Source: Ehretia macrophylla
Taxonomy: Eukaryota > Streptophyta > Magnoliopsida > Boraginales > Ehretiaceae
Direction: 5' to 3'
Length of the DNA: 64,000 nt
Assembly (NCBI GenBank): GCA_037974665.1
Contig: CM075768.1
Coordinates: forward strand, 64,879,816 to 64,943,815
Under the pieces are notes generated by a model, which did not search any database, was not told the origin of the DNA, and saw nothing but the letters and a program-made list of their open reading frames with translations. A program made the position numbers and the translations under genes. Below, piece after piece: positions 46,754 to 59,430 of this stretch (its first letter is position 1; the number at the start of each line of letters is the position of its first letter).

Positions 46754-47310
46754 GACATGTTGAGAGCACAATTCCTTTACGTGTTAATGGTTCACAGTCC
46801 CAGCCTAGAGAGATGGACCATTCAGAAGGCCCAATGGGCTTAACAACAAGCCATCGGCTTCAACAACGCAGCATGCTCGCAAGACGTGATATCGACGTAT
46901 TGTAGGGCCCTATAATGTCCCGCGAGTAGGTTTGTCGTCCTTGTAACCGCATACGACGTACGATCCGGTACGGAAAAACAGAGCTAAATTAGAAAAGTGG
47001 CCCGAAACAAATAAAAACGTTCGATTTTGGGCTCCAAAAAGGGCACAGCGAGCAAGCTAGCTGCCCCCATCGTAGACCTCTCGAAGTGCTTTCCAACGGT
47101 ATGCTGTGCGACCCGTAACTCCGTACAGATAAAAAGTTATGGGCACCGGAGCGACATAGAGCTCGTCACAAGCCCTACGCCCTCGGTTTGTTGGCCCAGC
47201 CTTCACGTGATGTAAAGTTGTCATGCCCAAGGCGCCGTGGGATTCGATAAAAGAAATGTGGTGGAACAAGTAACCTGGCAACCAGACCCGGAGGAGAAAA
47301 AATTGAAAAG

Positions 47311-47428
47311 GGGGTGCAACACGAGGACTTCCCACGGGGCACCAATCCTACTACTACTCTCGCCCAAGCACGCTTAGCTTCGGAGTTCTGATGGGATCCG
47401 GTGCATTAGTGTTGGTATGATCGCACCC
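47311..47428 (-). rRNA. 5S rRNA gene copy (118 nt)
   Basis: One base is missing at nt 90 inside the C box; changes at 17, 52, 78, 85 and 95. Confidence 0.91.
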
Positions 47429-47986
47429 ATCATGTTGAGGGCACAATTCCTTTATGTGTTAACGGTTCACAGTCCTAGCCTAGAGAGATGGCCCATTCAG
47501 AATGCGCAATGGGCTTAAGGACAACCCATCTGTTTCAACAACCCAGCATCCTCGCAAGATGAGATATCGACAAGTTGTAGGGCCCTCTAATGTCCCGTCA
47601 GTAAGGTTGTCGTCCTTTTAACATCTCACGATGTACGATCCAGGACGGAAAAACAGAGTTAAAAAAGAAAAGTGGCCCGAAATTGATGAAAACATTCGAA
47701 TTTGGGATGCAAAAAAGGGCATAGCAAGCAAGCTGGCTGCCCCCATCGTAGAGCTCTCGGAGTGCTTTCCAATGGTATGCTGTGCGCCGCGTAACTCCTT
47801 ACGGATCAAAAGTTATGCGCACCGTAGCGAAGGAGACCTGGTCACAAGCACTACACCCTCGGTTTGCTGGCCCAGCCTCCACGTGAAATAAAGTTGTCCT
47901 GCCCAAGGTGCCGTGCGATCCAATAATAGAAATTTGGTGGATAAAGAATCTTGGCAACCCTAACCAGGGCAAAAAAATTGAAAAGG

Positions 47987-48105
47987 GTGGTGGAACACGT
48001 GGACTTCCCAGGGGGTCATCCATCATAGTTCTACTCTCGCCTAAGTACGCTTAACTTTGGACTTCTGATGGGATCCGGTGCATTAGTTTTGGTATGATCG
48101 CACCT
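47987..48105 (-). rRNA. 5S rRNA gene copy, most diverged of the window
   Basis: Thirteen changes: nt 1, 17, 18, 44, 48, 60, 64, 76, 81, 87, 106, 113 and 118. Probably a pseudogene though full length. Confidence 0.9.
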
Positions 48106-48662
48106 ATCATGTTGAGGGCACAATTCCTTTATGTGTTAATGGTTCACAGTCCCAGCCTAGAGAGATGGACCATTCAGAAGGCCCAATGGGCTTAACAACA
48201 ACCCATCGGCTTCAACAATGCAGCATCCTCGTAAGATGTGATATCGAAGCATTGTAGGGCGCTCTAATTTCCCGCGAGTAAGTTTGTCTTCCTTTTAATA
48301 GCTCACGACGTACGATCCGGAATGGAAAAATATAGCAAAATTAAAAAAGTGGCCAGAAACAGATAAAAACGTTCGATTTTGGGCTCCAAAAAGGGTACAG
48401 CGAGCAAACTTGCTGCCCCCATCGTAGAGCTCTCGGAGAGCTTTCCAACGGTATGCTTTGCGCCGCGTAACTCCTTACAGATAAAAAGTTATGGGCACCA
48501 GAGCGACGGAGAGCTAGTCACAAGCCCTACGCCCTCGATTTACGGGCCCAGCCTCCATGTGAAGCGAAGTTGTCTTCCCAAGGTGCCATGGGATTCGATA
48601 ATAGAAATGTGTTGGATAAAGTATCTTGGCAACCATAACCGGAGGAAAAAAAATTGAAAAGT

Positions 48663-48780
48663 GGGGTGCAACACAAGGACTTCCTTGGGGTCACCCATCC
48701 TAGTACTAGTCATGCCAAAGCACGCTTAACTTCGGAGTTCTGATGGGATCCGATGCATTAGTGCTGGTATGATCGCACCC
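48663..48780 (-). rRNA. 5S rRNA gene copy (118 nt)
   Basis: One base is missing in nt 91-95, and changes at 28, 64, 68, 69, 72 (G72C), 96, 97 and 107. Three of six IE bases are altered. Confidence 0.9.
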
Positions 48781-49337
48781 GTCATGTTGAGGGCGCAATT
48801 CCTTTATGTGTTAACGGTTCACAGTCCCAGCCTAGAGAGATGGACCATTCAAAAGGCCCAATCGGCTAAACAACAACCTATCGGCTTTAACAATGCATCA
48901 TTCTCGCAATACGTGATATCGACGCGTTGTAGAGCCCTCTAATGTCCCGCGAGTAAGTTTGTCTTCCTTTGAACAGCTCACGACGTACGATCCGGAACGG
49001 AAAAACAGAGCTAAACTAGAAAGGTGGCCCGAAACAAATAAAAACGTTCGATTTTGGGCTCCAAAAAATGCACAGCGAGCAAGCTAGCTGCCCCATCGTA
49101 GAGCTCTCGAAGCGCTTTCCAACGGTATGCTGTGCGCCGCATAACTCCTTACAGATAAAAAGTTATAGGCACCGGAGCGACGGAGACCTGGTCACAAGCC
49201 CCATGCCCTCGATTTACGGGCCCAACCTCCACGTGAAGCGAAGTTGTCTTGCCCAAGGTGCCGTGGGATTCGATAATAGAAATGTAGTGGATAAAGTATC
49301 TTGGCAACCATAACTGGAGGAAAAAAAATTGAAAAGC

Positions 49338-49456
49338 GGGGTGCAACATGAGGACTTCCCAAAGGGTCACCCATCCTAGTACTAGTGTCGCCCAAGCACG
49401 GTTAACTTCGGAGTTCTGATGGGATCCTGTGCATTAGTGCTGGTATGATCGCACCC
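49338..49456 (-). rRNA. 5S rRNA gene copy
   Basis: Seven changes: nt 29, 56, 70, 72 (G72C), 94, 95 and 108. Confidence 0.92.
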
Positions 49457-50015
49457 GCCATGTTGACGGCACAAGTCCTTTATGTGTTAATGGTTCACAG
49501 TGCCAGCCTAGAGAGATGGCCCATTCAGAAGGCGCAATGGGCTTAAAGACAACCCATCCGCTTCAACAACCCAGCATCCTCGCAAGACGAGATATCAACG
49601 CGTTGTAGGGACGTCTAATGTCCCGTGAGTAAGGTTGTCGTCCTTTTAACTGCTCACGACGTACGATCCTGGACGGAAAAACAGAGCTAAAAAAGAAAAG
49701 TGGCCCAAAACTGATGAAAACATTCGATTTTGGGCTCCAAAAAAGGGCATGGCAAGCAAGCTGGCTGCCCCCATCGTAGAGCACTCGGAGAGCTTTCCAA
49801 TGGTATGCTGTGCATCGCGTAACTCGTTACGGATCTAAAGTTATTGGCACCTAAGCGACGGAGGCCTGGTCACAAGCCCCACGCCCTCGGTTTGCTGGCC
49901 CAGCCTCCACGTGAAGCGAAGTTGTCTTGCCCAAGGTGTCGTGGGATTCGGTAATAGAAATGTGTTGGATAAAGCATCTTGGCAAGCCTAATCGGGGCAA
50001 AAAAATTGAAAAGGG

Positions 50016-50134
50016 GGAGGGCAACATGTGGACTTCCCAGGGGGTCACCCATCCTAGTACTACTTTCGCCCAAGCACTCTTAACTTCAGAGTTCTGATGG
50101 GATCCGGTGCATTAGTGTTGGTATCTTCGTACCT
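50016..50134 (-). rRNA. 5S rRNA gene copy, diverged, duplication edge
   Basis: Twelve changes: nt 1, 5, 9, 10, 17, 47, 57, 70, 106, 108, 115 and 117. The 5' set (1, 5, 9, 10, 17) is shared with the copy at 52046, but the 3' set is not, so a duplication boundary lies inside the gene. Confidence 0.9.
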
Positions 50135-50691
50135 ATCATGTTAAGGGCACAATTCCTTTATGTGTAACGGTTCACGGTCCCAGCCTAGAGGGATGGACCA
50201 TTCAGAAAGCCCAATGGGCTTAACAACAACCCATCGGCTTCAACAACGCAGCATCCTCATAAGACGTGATATCGAAGCGTTGTAGGGCCCTCTAATGTCC
50301 CACGAGTAAGTTTGTCGTCCTTTTAACAGCTCACAACAAACGATCCGGAAAGGAAAAACATAGCTAAATTATAAAAGTGTCCCAAAACAGATAAAAACGT
50401 TCGATTTTGGGCTCCAACAAGGGCACATCGAGCAAGCTAGCTGCCCCCATCATAGAGCTCTCGAAGTGCTTTCCAACAGTATGCTATGCGCCGCGTAACT
50501 CCTTACAGATAAAAACTTATGGGCACCGGAGTGACGGAGAGCTGGTCACAAGCCCTACGCCCTCGATTTACGGGCCCAGCCTCCACGTGAAGCGAAGTTG
50601 TCTTGCCCAAGGTGCCGTGGGATTCGATAATAGAAATGTGGTGGATAAAGTATCTTGGCAACCATAACCGGAGGAAAAAAAATTGAAAAGG

Positions 50692-50810
50692 GGGGTGCAA
50701 CACGAGGACTTCCCCGGGGGTCACCCATCCTAGTACTAGTCTCGCCCAAGCACGCTTAACTTTGGAGTTCTGATAGGATCCAGTGCATTAGTGCTGGTAT
50801 GGTCGCACCC
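50692..50810 (-). rRNA. 5S rRNA gene copy
   Basis: Six changes: nt 9, 29, 36, 48, 72 (G72C) and 96. Duplicate at 52722. Confidence 0.93.
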
Positions 50811-51368
50811 GTCATGTTGAGGGCACAATTCTTTTATGTGTTAACGGTTTACAGTCCTAGCCTAGAGAGATGGACCATTCAGAAGGCCCAATGGGCTTAA
50901 CAATAACCCATCGGCTTCAACAACGCAGCATCCTCGCAAGACGTGATATTGACGCGTTGTAGGGCCCTCTAATGTCCCGCGAGCTAGTTTTTCATCCTTT
51001 TAACTGCTCACGACGTACGATCCGAAACGGAAAAATAGAGCTAAATTAGAAAAGTAGCCCGAAACAAATAAAAATATTCGACTTTGGACTCCAAAAAAGG
51101 CACAGCGTGCAAGCTAGCTGCCCCCATCGTAGAGCTCTTGAAGATCTTTCCAACGGTATGCTGTGCGTTGCGTAACTCTGTACAGATAAAACGTTATGGG
51201 CACCGGAGCGATGGAGACCTAGTCACAAGCCCTACGCCGTTGATTTGCGGGCCCAGCCTCCACGTGAAGCGTTGTTGTCTTGCCCAAGGTGCCGTGGGAT
51301 TCGATAATAGAAATGTGGTGGATAAAGTATCTTGGCAACCTTAACAGGAGGAAAAATAATTGAAAAGG

Positions 51369-51487
51369 GGGGTGCAACACGAGGACTTCCCAGGGGGTCA
51401 CCCATCCTAGTACTAGTCTAGCCCAAGCACGCTTAACTTCGGATTTCTAATAGGATCCGGTGCATTAGTGCTGGTATGATCGCACCC
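51369..51487 (-). rRNA. 5S rRNA gene copy
   Basis: Five changes: nt 36, 39, 44, 68 and 72 (G72C). Duplicate at 53399. Confidence 0.94.
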
Positions 51488-52045
51488 GTCATGTTGAGGG
51501 CACAATTCCTTTATGTGTTAACGGTTCACAGTCCCAGCCTAGAGAGATGGCCCATTCAGAAGGCGCAATAGGCTTAACGACAATCCATCCGCTTCAACAA
51601 CCCATCATCCTCGCAAGACGAGATATCAACGCATTGTAGGGCCCTCTAATGTCCCGTGAGTAAGGTTGTCGTCCTTTTAACTGCTCACGACGTACGATCC
51701 TGGACAGAAAAATAGAGCTACAAAAGAAAAGTTGCCCGAAACTTATGAAAACATTCGATTTTGGGCTCCAAAAAAGGCCATGGCAAGAAAGCTGGCTGCC
51801 CCCGTCATAGAGCTCTCGGAGAGCTTTCCAACGGTATGTTGTGCGCCGCGTAACTCCTTACGGATCAAAAGTTATGGGCACTGGAGCGACGGAGAGCTGG
51901 TCACAAGCCCTACGCCCTCGGTTTGCGGGCCCAGCCTCCATGTGAAGCGAAGTTGTCTTGCCCAAGGTGCCGTGGGATTCGATAATAGAAATGTGGTGGA
52001 TAAAGTATCTTGGCAACCCTAACCGGGGGAAAAAAATTGAAAAGG

Positions 52046-52164
52046 GGGGTGCAACACGAGGACTTCCCAGGGGGTCACCCATCCTAGTACTACTCTCGCC
52101 CAAGCACGCTTAACTTCGGAGTTCTAATGGGATCCGGTACATTAGTGTTGGTATCTTCGTACCT
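52046..52164 (-). rRNA. 5S rRNA gene copy with intact control boxes
   Basis: Seven changes (nt 1, 5, 9, 10, 17, 26, 39), all in the 5' third; nt 40-119 equal the consensus. A chimaera at the duplication joint. Confidence 0.93.
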
Positions 52165-52721
52165 ATCATGTTAAGGGCACAATTCCTTTATGTGTAACGG
52201 TTCACGGTCCCAGCCTAGAGGGATGGACCATTCAGAAAGCCCAATGGGCTTAACAACAACCCATCGGCTTCAACAACGCAGCATCCTCATAAGACGTGAT
52301 ATCGAAGCGTTGTAGGGCCCTCTAATGTCCCACGAGTAAGTTTGTCGTCCTTTTAACAGCTCACAACAAACGATCCGGAAAGGAAAAACATAGCTAAATT
52401 ATAAAAGTGTCCCAAAACAGATAAAAACGTTCGATTTGGGGCTCCAACAAGGGCACAGCGAGCATGTTAGCTGCCCCCATCATAGAGCTCTCGAAGAGCT
52501 TTCCAACGGTATGCTATACGCCGCGTAACTCCTTACAGATAAAAACTTATGGGCACCGGAGCGACGGAGAACTGGTCACAAGCCCTACGCCCTCGATTTG
52601 CGGGCCCAGCCTCCACGAGAAGCGAAGTTGTCTTGCCCAAGGTGCCGTGGGATTTGATAATAGAAATGTGGTGGATAAAGTATCTTGGCAACCATAACCG
52701 GAGGAAAAAAAATTGAAAATG

Positions 52722-52840
52722 GGGGTGCAACACGAGGACTTCCCTGGGGGTCACCCATCCTAGTACTAGTCTCGCCCAAGCACGCTTAACTTCGGAGTTC
52801 TGATAGGATCCAGTGCATTAGTGCTGGTATGGTCGCCCCC
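52722..52840 (-). rRNA. 5S rRNA gene copy
   Basis: Six changes: nt 4, 9, 29, 36, 72 (G72C) and 96. Confidence 0.93.
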
Positions 52841-53398
52841 GTCATGTTGAGGGCACAATTCTTTTATGTGTTAACGGTTTACAGTCCTAGCCTAGAGAGA
52901 TGGACCATTCAGAAGGCCCAATGGGCTTAACAATAACCCATCGGCTTCAACAACGCAGCATCCTCGCAAGACGTGATATTGACGCGTTGTAGGGCCCTCT
53001 AATGTCCCGCGAGCTAGTTTTTCATCCTTTTAACTGCTCACGACGTACGATCCGAAACGGAAAAATAGAGCTAAATTAGAAAAGTAGCCCGAAACAAATA
53101 AAAATATTCGACTTTGGACTCCAAAAAAGGCACAGCGTGCAAGCTAGCTGCCCCCATCGTAGAGCTCTTGAAGATCTTTCCAACGGTATGCTGTGCGTTG
53201 CGTAACTCTGTACAGATAAAACGTTATGGGCACCGGAGCGATGGAGACCTAGTCACAAGCCCTACGCCGTTGATTTGCGGGCCCAGCCTCCACGTGAAGC
53301 GAAGTTGTCTTGCCCAAGGTGCCGTGGGATTCGATAATAGAAATGTGGTGGATAAAGTATCTTGGCAACCATAACAGGAGGAAAAATAATTGAAAAGG

Positions 53399-53517
53399 GG
53401 GGTGCAACACGAGGACTTCCCAGGGGGTCACCCATCCTAGTACTAGTCTAGCCCAAGCACGCTTAACTTCGGAGTTCTAATAGGATCCGGTGCATTAGTG
53501 CTGGTATGATCGCACCC
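53399..53517 (-). rRNA. 5S rRNA gene copy
   Basis: Four changes: nt 36, 39, 68 and 72 (G72C), all shared with 51369. Confidence 0.94.
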
Positions 53518-54076
53518 GTCATGTTGAGGGCACAATTCCTTTATGTGTTAACGGTTCACAGTCCCAGCCTAGAGAGATGGCCCATTCAGAAGGCCCAATA
53601 GGCTTAACGACAACCCATCCGCTTCAACAACTCATCATCCTCGCAAGACGAGATATCGACGCATTGTAGGGCCCTCTAATGTCCCGTGAGTAAGGTTGTC
53701 GTCCTTTTAACTGCTCACGACGTACGATCCTGGACGGAAAAACAGAGCTACAAAAGAAAAGTTGCCCGAAACTGATGAAAACATTCGATTTTGGGCTCCA
53801 AAAAAGGGCATGGCAAGAAAGCTGGCTGCCCCCGTCATAGAGCTCTCGGAGAGCTTTCCAACGGTATGTTGTGCGCCGCGTAACTCCCTACAGATCAAAA
53901 GTTATGGGCACCGGAGCGACGGAGACCTGCTCACAAGCCCTACGCCCTCGGTTTACGGGCCCAGCCTCCATGTGAAGCGAAGTTGTCTTGCCCAAGGTGC
54001 CGTGGGATTCGATAATAGAAATGTGGTTGATAAAGTATCTTGGGAACCCTAACCGAAGCAAAAAAAATTGAAAAGT

Positions 54077-54195
54077 GGGGTGTAACAATAGGATTTCCCA
54101 AGGGGTCACCCATCCTAGTACTACTCTCGCCCAAGCACATTTAACTTTGGAGTTCTGATAGGATCCGGTGCATTAGTGCTGGTATGATCGCACCC
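54077..54195 (-). rRNA. 5S rRNA gene copy, diverged
   Basis: Nine changes: nt 36, 48, 56, 57, 95, 102, 107, 108 and 113. Last gene before the solo LTR. Confidence 0.91.
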
Positions 54196-54590
54196 TTCAT
54201 GTTGATCACACAATTCCTTTATGTGTTAACGGTTCACTGTCCCAACCTAGAGAGATGGTCCATTCAGAAGGCCAAATGGGCTTAATGACAACCCATCCGC
54301 TTCAATAACCCAACATCCTCCCAAGACGAGATATCGATGCATTGTAGGGCCTCTAATGTCCCGCGAGTAAGGTTGTCGTCCTTTTGACAGCTCACGACGT
54401 ACGATACGGGACAGAATAACAGAGCAAAATTAGAAAAGTGTCCCGAAACTGATGAAAACGTTCGATTTTGGGCTCCAAAAAGGGCACATCGAGCAAGCTA
54501 GCTGTCCCCATCGTAGAGCTCTCGAACAGCTTTCCAACAGTATGTTGTGCGCCACGTAACTCCTTACGGATCAAAAGTTATGGGCACCGG

Positions 54591-57500
54591 TGTGAGGCCC
54601 AACCCCGAATAATATGTCCTACCTCAATTTGCGCGCCTTAGACCTAAAATTAAATGACCGACCTTGGATGACGTGTCTTGTCTTGGTTTTCGTGCATACC
54701 TCGTCATACGTGCCTTGACCTAGAATAGCGTGCCCTAATCCCTGACTCACGTGCGTACCTAGAAATACGTGCCCTGACCTCGATGTACGTGCGTTACCTC
54801 ATTTTGTGTGCCCTAACCTTGAACTGCGTACCTTAACCTAGGTTTAAGAGTCGTACCTCGATTTGCGTGCATTACATTGAATTATGTGCCTTACATTGGT
54901 TTACGTGCATTCACCTAGGATTGCGTGCATTAGTCTTGAAGTCCGTGTCTTACCTCGTAGTTCGTGTCTACCTCGTGATTTGTGCCTTGTATTGATTTCT
55001 GTGTATGTCTCGTAGTGCATGCCCTAGACTTAGGAAAGCGTGCCCGTACACTAATCAATAAAGAATCCTACACAAAGCACTAGACTATAAAATAATCCTA
55101 CAAACACCACTAACTATTATTATAATCCTAATTCAAATCTCTACAAAATCCACTAACACCTAAATATTATATTTTAAACTCACTACAAGACAAAATCTCA
55201 CAAACCTCTAAACATATCCTATATTCTATTCTACCTAAAATCCCTAAATACCCAACATTCTCTTACACACATGTTAAAACAATTCAAAAGATGACACAAA
55301 TCTGAATTTTTGCATGCCCAAGGCCAACATATGCATCAACTTTTGCAAAAGCCTCATTTTTCTCTCATTTCTCTCACTTTCCTCACATTTTCTCTCTCTC
55401 CCTCTCACTCTCTCTCTCCATTTCGGTTTTGGCTGAGTTCTCTCCACCTCTTAGCTCATCTTCATCATCCTATGGTGCATCAAGACAAACCACAAGCAAA
55501 GAAACTCACCAAAGCAAGCTAGGATGCAAGAAACACACATGCAAGCATTTTGAGTCACCATTTTTGGCCTTGGTGAGTTTTTAAGCTTCCACTTCTTTTC
55601 TTCTTGTTCTAACCTCATGCATGTGCTAAGAGATTGATCACTAAGCTAGGAAAAATAGAGAAAAGCTAGTTGGAATCTTGGCTAAGCAAGAAGAAGAAGA
55701 GATTTGAGCTTCAACAAGGTTTTGAGCATTTTATGGGTTGATTGCTAAGGTGAGGGTTAAAACCTTTTGAAAACTCTTCAAAAATTCACATGCATGCTCA
55801 TAAATGTGTGTATTTGCTTCTTTAATTGAGATATATGGTCGTTCATAATCTTAAACAACCATGCATGGCAAGATCTTGGCTTGAAAATGATGCTAGGTGA
55901 AGTCGAAATTGTTGACAGCTCTCTGACCAGACTATTCGAGGTAAGTTTAGCAAGGAAAATGATGTTGAAAATGCTTGAAAATTGGCAAGTGCCTATTTTG
56001 GACGGTTTTGAACATTTTTCCCAGAAATAGGCCGAAGCTAATTTTGACTCTAAGGTCCTCAAAATGGCAAATCTTTAAAATGTGACCAAATCTGGAAATC
56101 TGGAAAACTGAAGCTGGTTTTGGCGGATGCACTGACCTTGTGGAACGAACCATATTTCACTTAGTAAATGATGTCCAAAATGCATGAAATTTGGTGTGCT
56201 GATATATTGTTCAGTTCTGGACAATTTTGTCAGAAATGGACCAAGGCTAAAACTGACCCTAAGGACCTCAAAAACGTCAATTTCTGAAAAGTGTGCAAAT
56301 CTGGACAGTTTTGTGCTATTCCACTGTTTCGGCTATATCTAATGATCCCGAACTCCAATTGATGCAAGGTTTGTTTCTGATTTTAGTTAACTTATTAAGA
56401 TTTAATTTGACATCTTATTCACTGAATTTGGAGATTGTTTGCTTATCCGATTGATTGTGAGAAGACAGCCTATTGCAGTAAGGGTTTCACTTAATGTTGT
56501 GCTTAGAAAATTGTTGTGACTCCTCTTGTTGAATTAAATGCTTGGGATTATAGCTACGGGATGTTGTGTGGACTGTTTTGAATGTTTGAGGATGTTGAAT
56601 TAAATGATGCATGGTTTGAGATTGACTTTGAGTTGGGTTGATGCTCAAATTGCACGAATATACATGACATGGAAACCCTAATGACTAGGTAGTTTTGCTA
56701 AGTATTGATCAATTGGACATTGTGTGGGAATTACATTCTTAGTGGGCTGCCCGTAAATGTCTTATAACTTCAAATGCGATTTTGATCATTGCATGTTGAC
56801 AAATAAGCTTTTCTTGCACCCGAACCCATGATTGATGTCATTGCATGTTGAATAATCGTATCACTTGATTATGTGGACTTCGAAATGAGTTATATGGCTT
56901 GACTTGCATGTGTTACATGGCTGCCCGTTTAATGTTCATATGTCTCTATGTGTTCTACAAGTGTAATTTCATGTCAAGGATGCCTCTTTCGTTTACCTGG
57001 CAATATGTGAGCTTGCAATTGCTCGGAGGCAACCTACTTTATTGTCCTCTTAATGTGAATTGTTAAAAGATATTCAATGGTTTATTTGAACATGATTACT
57101 TGGCTGCCCGTTAAAGTTAATTGCTTTCAAATGGATATATGAAATGATTATATGTTCTTACAATGCCTTATATGCCAATCTGTCAAAATGTGATCATATA
57201 CTTGCTCAGAGGCAACCTACTTTGTTGACCTCCTACTGTGAAATGTTAAATGACATAAATGCCCTTTGTATACAAGGTTGCAACCTTTCATTGTGGCATG
57301 CTAGCATTCCATGAATGCCGGGCGGCACAGGCCTCGCCGGTGCACCCGTGCCTACCATGGTCCAATTCCCTCTCTCGCTTGGCATTCCACTCTCGGAGAG
57401 TTGGGTCATAGGGTTCGGGGGACATCCGGATTACGCCCAATTGGGAGCGATAAGTGGATTATTGGAGTCAGCCGCACCAAATGAATCGAAATTGATATTG

Positions 57501-58467
57501 AGAGCAAATGCTCACCGTATCCTTTTTACTATGTGTATAAGTACTCTCGCTTGGTTCCTAGAGAACCTTGGGGAGGAAAGACTGGTATTTTTGTTCCCTT
57601 ACTTTGTATCCGTTACTCGATTTGTTTCTTATAATTGCGTACCTTATTATTTGTAATACGTGACATTTTCTCAAAAAGAGTTTTCATAAATTGAACCAGA
57701 AAATGAGTTTCAAAACGTATTTCTCGTTCCCCCTCGCTGAGTTCATAAGGACTCACCCTCTTTTTTATCACAGGTGAAGAAGAACAGGTACAGGTACCCG
57801 AAGACAACGTGCCTATCGATAATTCCTTGGAGTGATTGTCTGTCCCTACGTGCTTTTGTGCTTTGCCTGAAAGTGGTTGCTATATGGATGTTTTGTTTGA
57901 TTGCAAACTATTCATTTTATTGATGTAAATGACCCCGTTGTAATTTGGGTCTAATTCTGGGATTGTACTATCTATAGCCGGACAAACTTTTATTTGGTGG
58001 TTTGCTTTCGTTTTCTTAATTGGTAGTTATTGTAGGCATTCAAACCACTAGATGAACAATCAACTAAGTTAATTCTATGTACTTTCATTTAGGTCCACAT
58101 TTGCAAACTAAAGGATAATAGGTACTTGTATGATAGGAAATTGACAAATAAACGGGACCTAGTTATCATGTTAGGCTTATTAACCAAATGAGACTTTCAA
58201 TATAAACTAGTAGGCAAATCGGTTGGTGACAAATAGGAGTCCTTAATGGAATTGGATTAATGATTGGAATAATTGAGGTGTTTAGAGAATTAGGTCAAAC
58301 CAAAGAGCCCAATTACAGCCGTTATGCTGCCGGTTTACCGAAAAATTTTGGAGTTTAGGCCAAAACGTTAAGTGTTAAATCTTCATGAACGGTTAAGTAC
58401 GTGAAATGATATGAACGTTTAGATCACACCCTAGTCTAACATTCATAGGCCGGGTTAGGGCGTGACA
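54591..58467 (+). mobile_element. Whole solo LTR (3877 bp), long Ty3/gypsy-like family
   Basis: It begins TGTGAGGCCCAACCCCG and ends CCGGGTTAGGGCGTGACA. It is flanked by ACCGG on both sides (54586-54590 and 58468-58472) in the middle of a 5S spacer; subtracting it and one ACCGG gives a 676-bp unit, so the insertion was clean. Parts in order: short degenerate repeats with a CGTGC core (54600-55060), a CT-rich tract (55360-55425), the family-typical GCTGAGTTCATAAGGACTC block near 57740, and the 3' end. No coding region. Its age cannot be estimated because only one LTR is left. Confidence 0.9.
54600..55060 (+). repeat. Short degenerate tandem repeats at the LTR 5' end
   Basis: A run of ~25-30-bp degenerate repeats with a core close to CGTGCCTTACCTCGA. 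The same zone appears, on the other strand, at 21190-21440 and at 32760-33024 plus 35586-35745. It received the nested LTR insertion in one copy. Confidence 0.7.
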
Positions 58468-58634
58468 ACCGGAGAGACGGAAACCTGGTCACATGCCCTA
58501 CGCCCTCGGTTTGTGGGCCCAGCCTCCACGTGAAGCGAAGTTGTCTTGCCTAAGGTGCCGTGGGATTCGATAATAGAAATGTGGTGGATAAAGTATCTTG
58601 GCAACCCTAACCGGAGGAAAAAAATTTGAAAAGG

Positions 58635-58753
58635 GGGATGCAACATGAGGACTTCCCAGGGGGTCACCTATCCTAGTACTGCTCTCGCCCAAGCACGCTT
58701 AACTTCGGAGTTTAGATGGGATCCGGTGCATTAGTGCTGGTATGATCGCACCC
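58635..58753 (-). rRNA. 5S rRNA gene copy
   Basis: Six changes: nt 40, 41, 73, 85, 108 and 116. A box and IE intact. Confidence 0.93.
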
Positions 58754-59311
58754 ATCATGTTGAGGGCACAATTCCTTTATGTGTTAACGGTTCACAGTCC
58801 CAGCCTAGAGAGATGGCCCATTCAGAAGGCCCAATGGGCTTAACAACAACACATCCGCTTCAACAACGCAACATCCTCGCAAGATGTGTTATCGTCGCGT
58901 TGTAGGGCCCTCTAATGTCCCGCGAGTAGGTTTGTCGTCCTTTTAACAGCTCACGACGTACGATCCGAAATGGAAAAATGGAGCGAAATTAGAAAAGTGG
59001 CCCGAAACATATAAAAATGTTCGATTTTGGGCTCTAAAAAGGGTACAACGAGCAATCTAGCTACCCCCATCGTAGAGCTCTCGAAGAGCTTTCCAACGGT
59101 ATGCTGTGCGCCGCGTTACTCCTTACAGATCAAAAGTTATGGGCACTGGAGCGACGGAGACCTGGTCACAAGCCCTACACCCTCAGTTTGTGGGCCCAGC
59201 CTCCACGTGAAGCGAAGTTGTCTTGCCCAAGGTGCCGTGGGATTCGATAATAGAAATTTGGTGGATAAAGTATCTTGGCAACCTTAACTGGAGGAAAAAA
59301 AATTGAAAAGG

Positions 59312-59430
59312 GGGGTGCAACACGAGGACTTCCCAGGGGGTCACCCATCCTAGTACTACACTCGCCCAAGCACGCTTAACTTTGGAGTTCTGATGGGATC
59401 CGTTGCATTAGTGCTGGTATGATCGCACCC
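59312..59430 (-). rRNA. 5S rRNA gene copy, near-consensus
   Basis: Three changes: nt 28, 48 and 71 (IE). Confidence 0.96.

Larger units (their letters stand above)
50110..54170 (-). repeat. Three-unit tandem duplication, 2030-bp period
   Basis: About 50110-52140 and 52140-54170. Three gene pairs are offset by 2030 bp (starts 50016/52046, 50692/52722, 51369/53399) and share private variants, and the intervening spacers are almost identical by eye, far closer than neighbouring units. The edges appear to fall inside the outer 5S genes. Confidence 0.9.
35750..54590 (-). repeat. 5S rDNA tandem array, - block 2
   Basis: Twenty-eight 5S genes, one of them lacking its 3' end. Spacing is 675-678 bp, except one 541-bp step at 42829-43370 caused by three spacer or gene deletions. 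It contains the only copy equal to the window consensus (41358) and a recent three-unit duplication (50.1-54.1 kb). The spacer between genes holds no other recognisable gene. Confidence 0.95.

Noticed and set aside
55360-55425. CT-rich tract as an independent microsatellite
   Set aside because: It is shared in position by other copies of the LTR and so is part of the element.
57315-57656. Open frame of 113 residues inside the solo LTR at 54591 (similar frames near 3000, 30300 and 61700)
   Set aside because: It lies inside LTR sequence, has no recognisable domain, and is not kept as a frame among the copies.
54591-58467. DNA transposon, because the ends are imperfect inverted repeats
   Set aside because: TG...CA ends, a 5-bp target duplication and the layout are those of an LTR; long inverted ends are common in plant Ty3/gypsy LTRs. 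No transposase seen.
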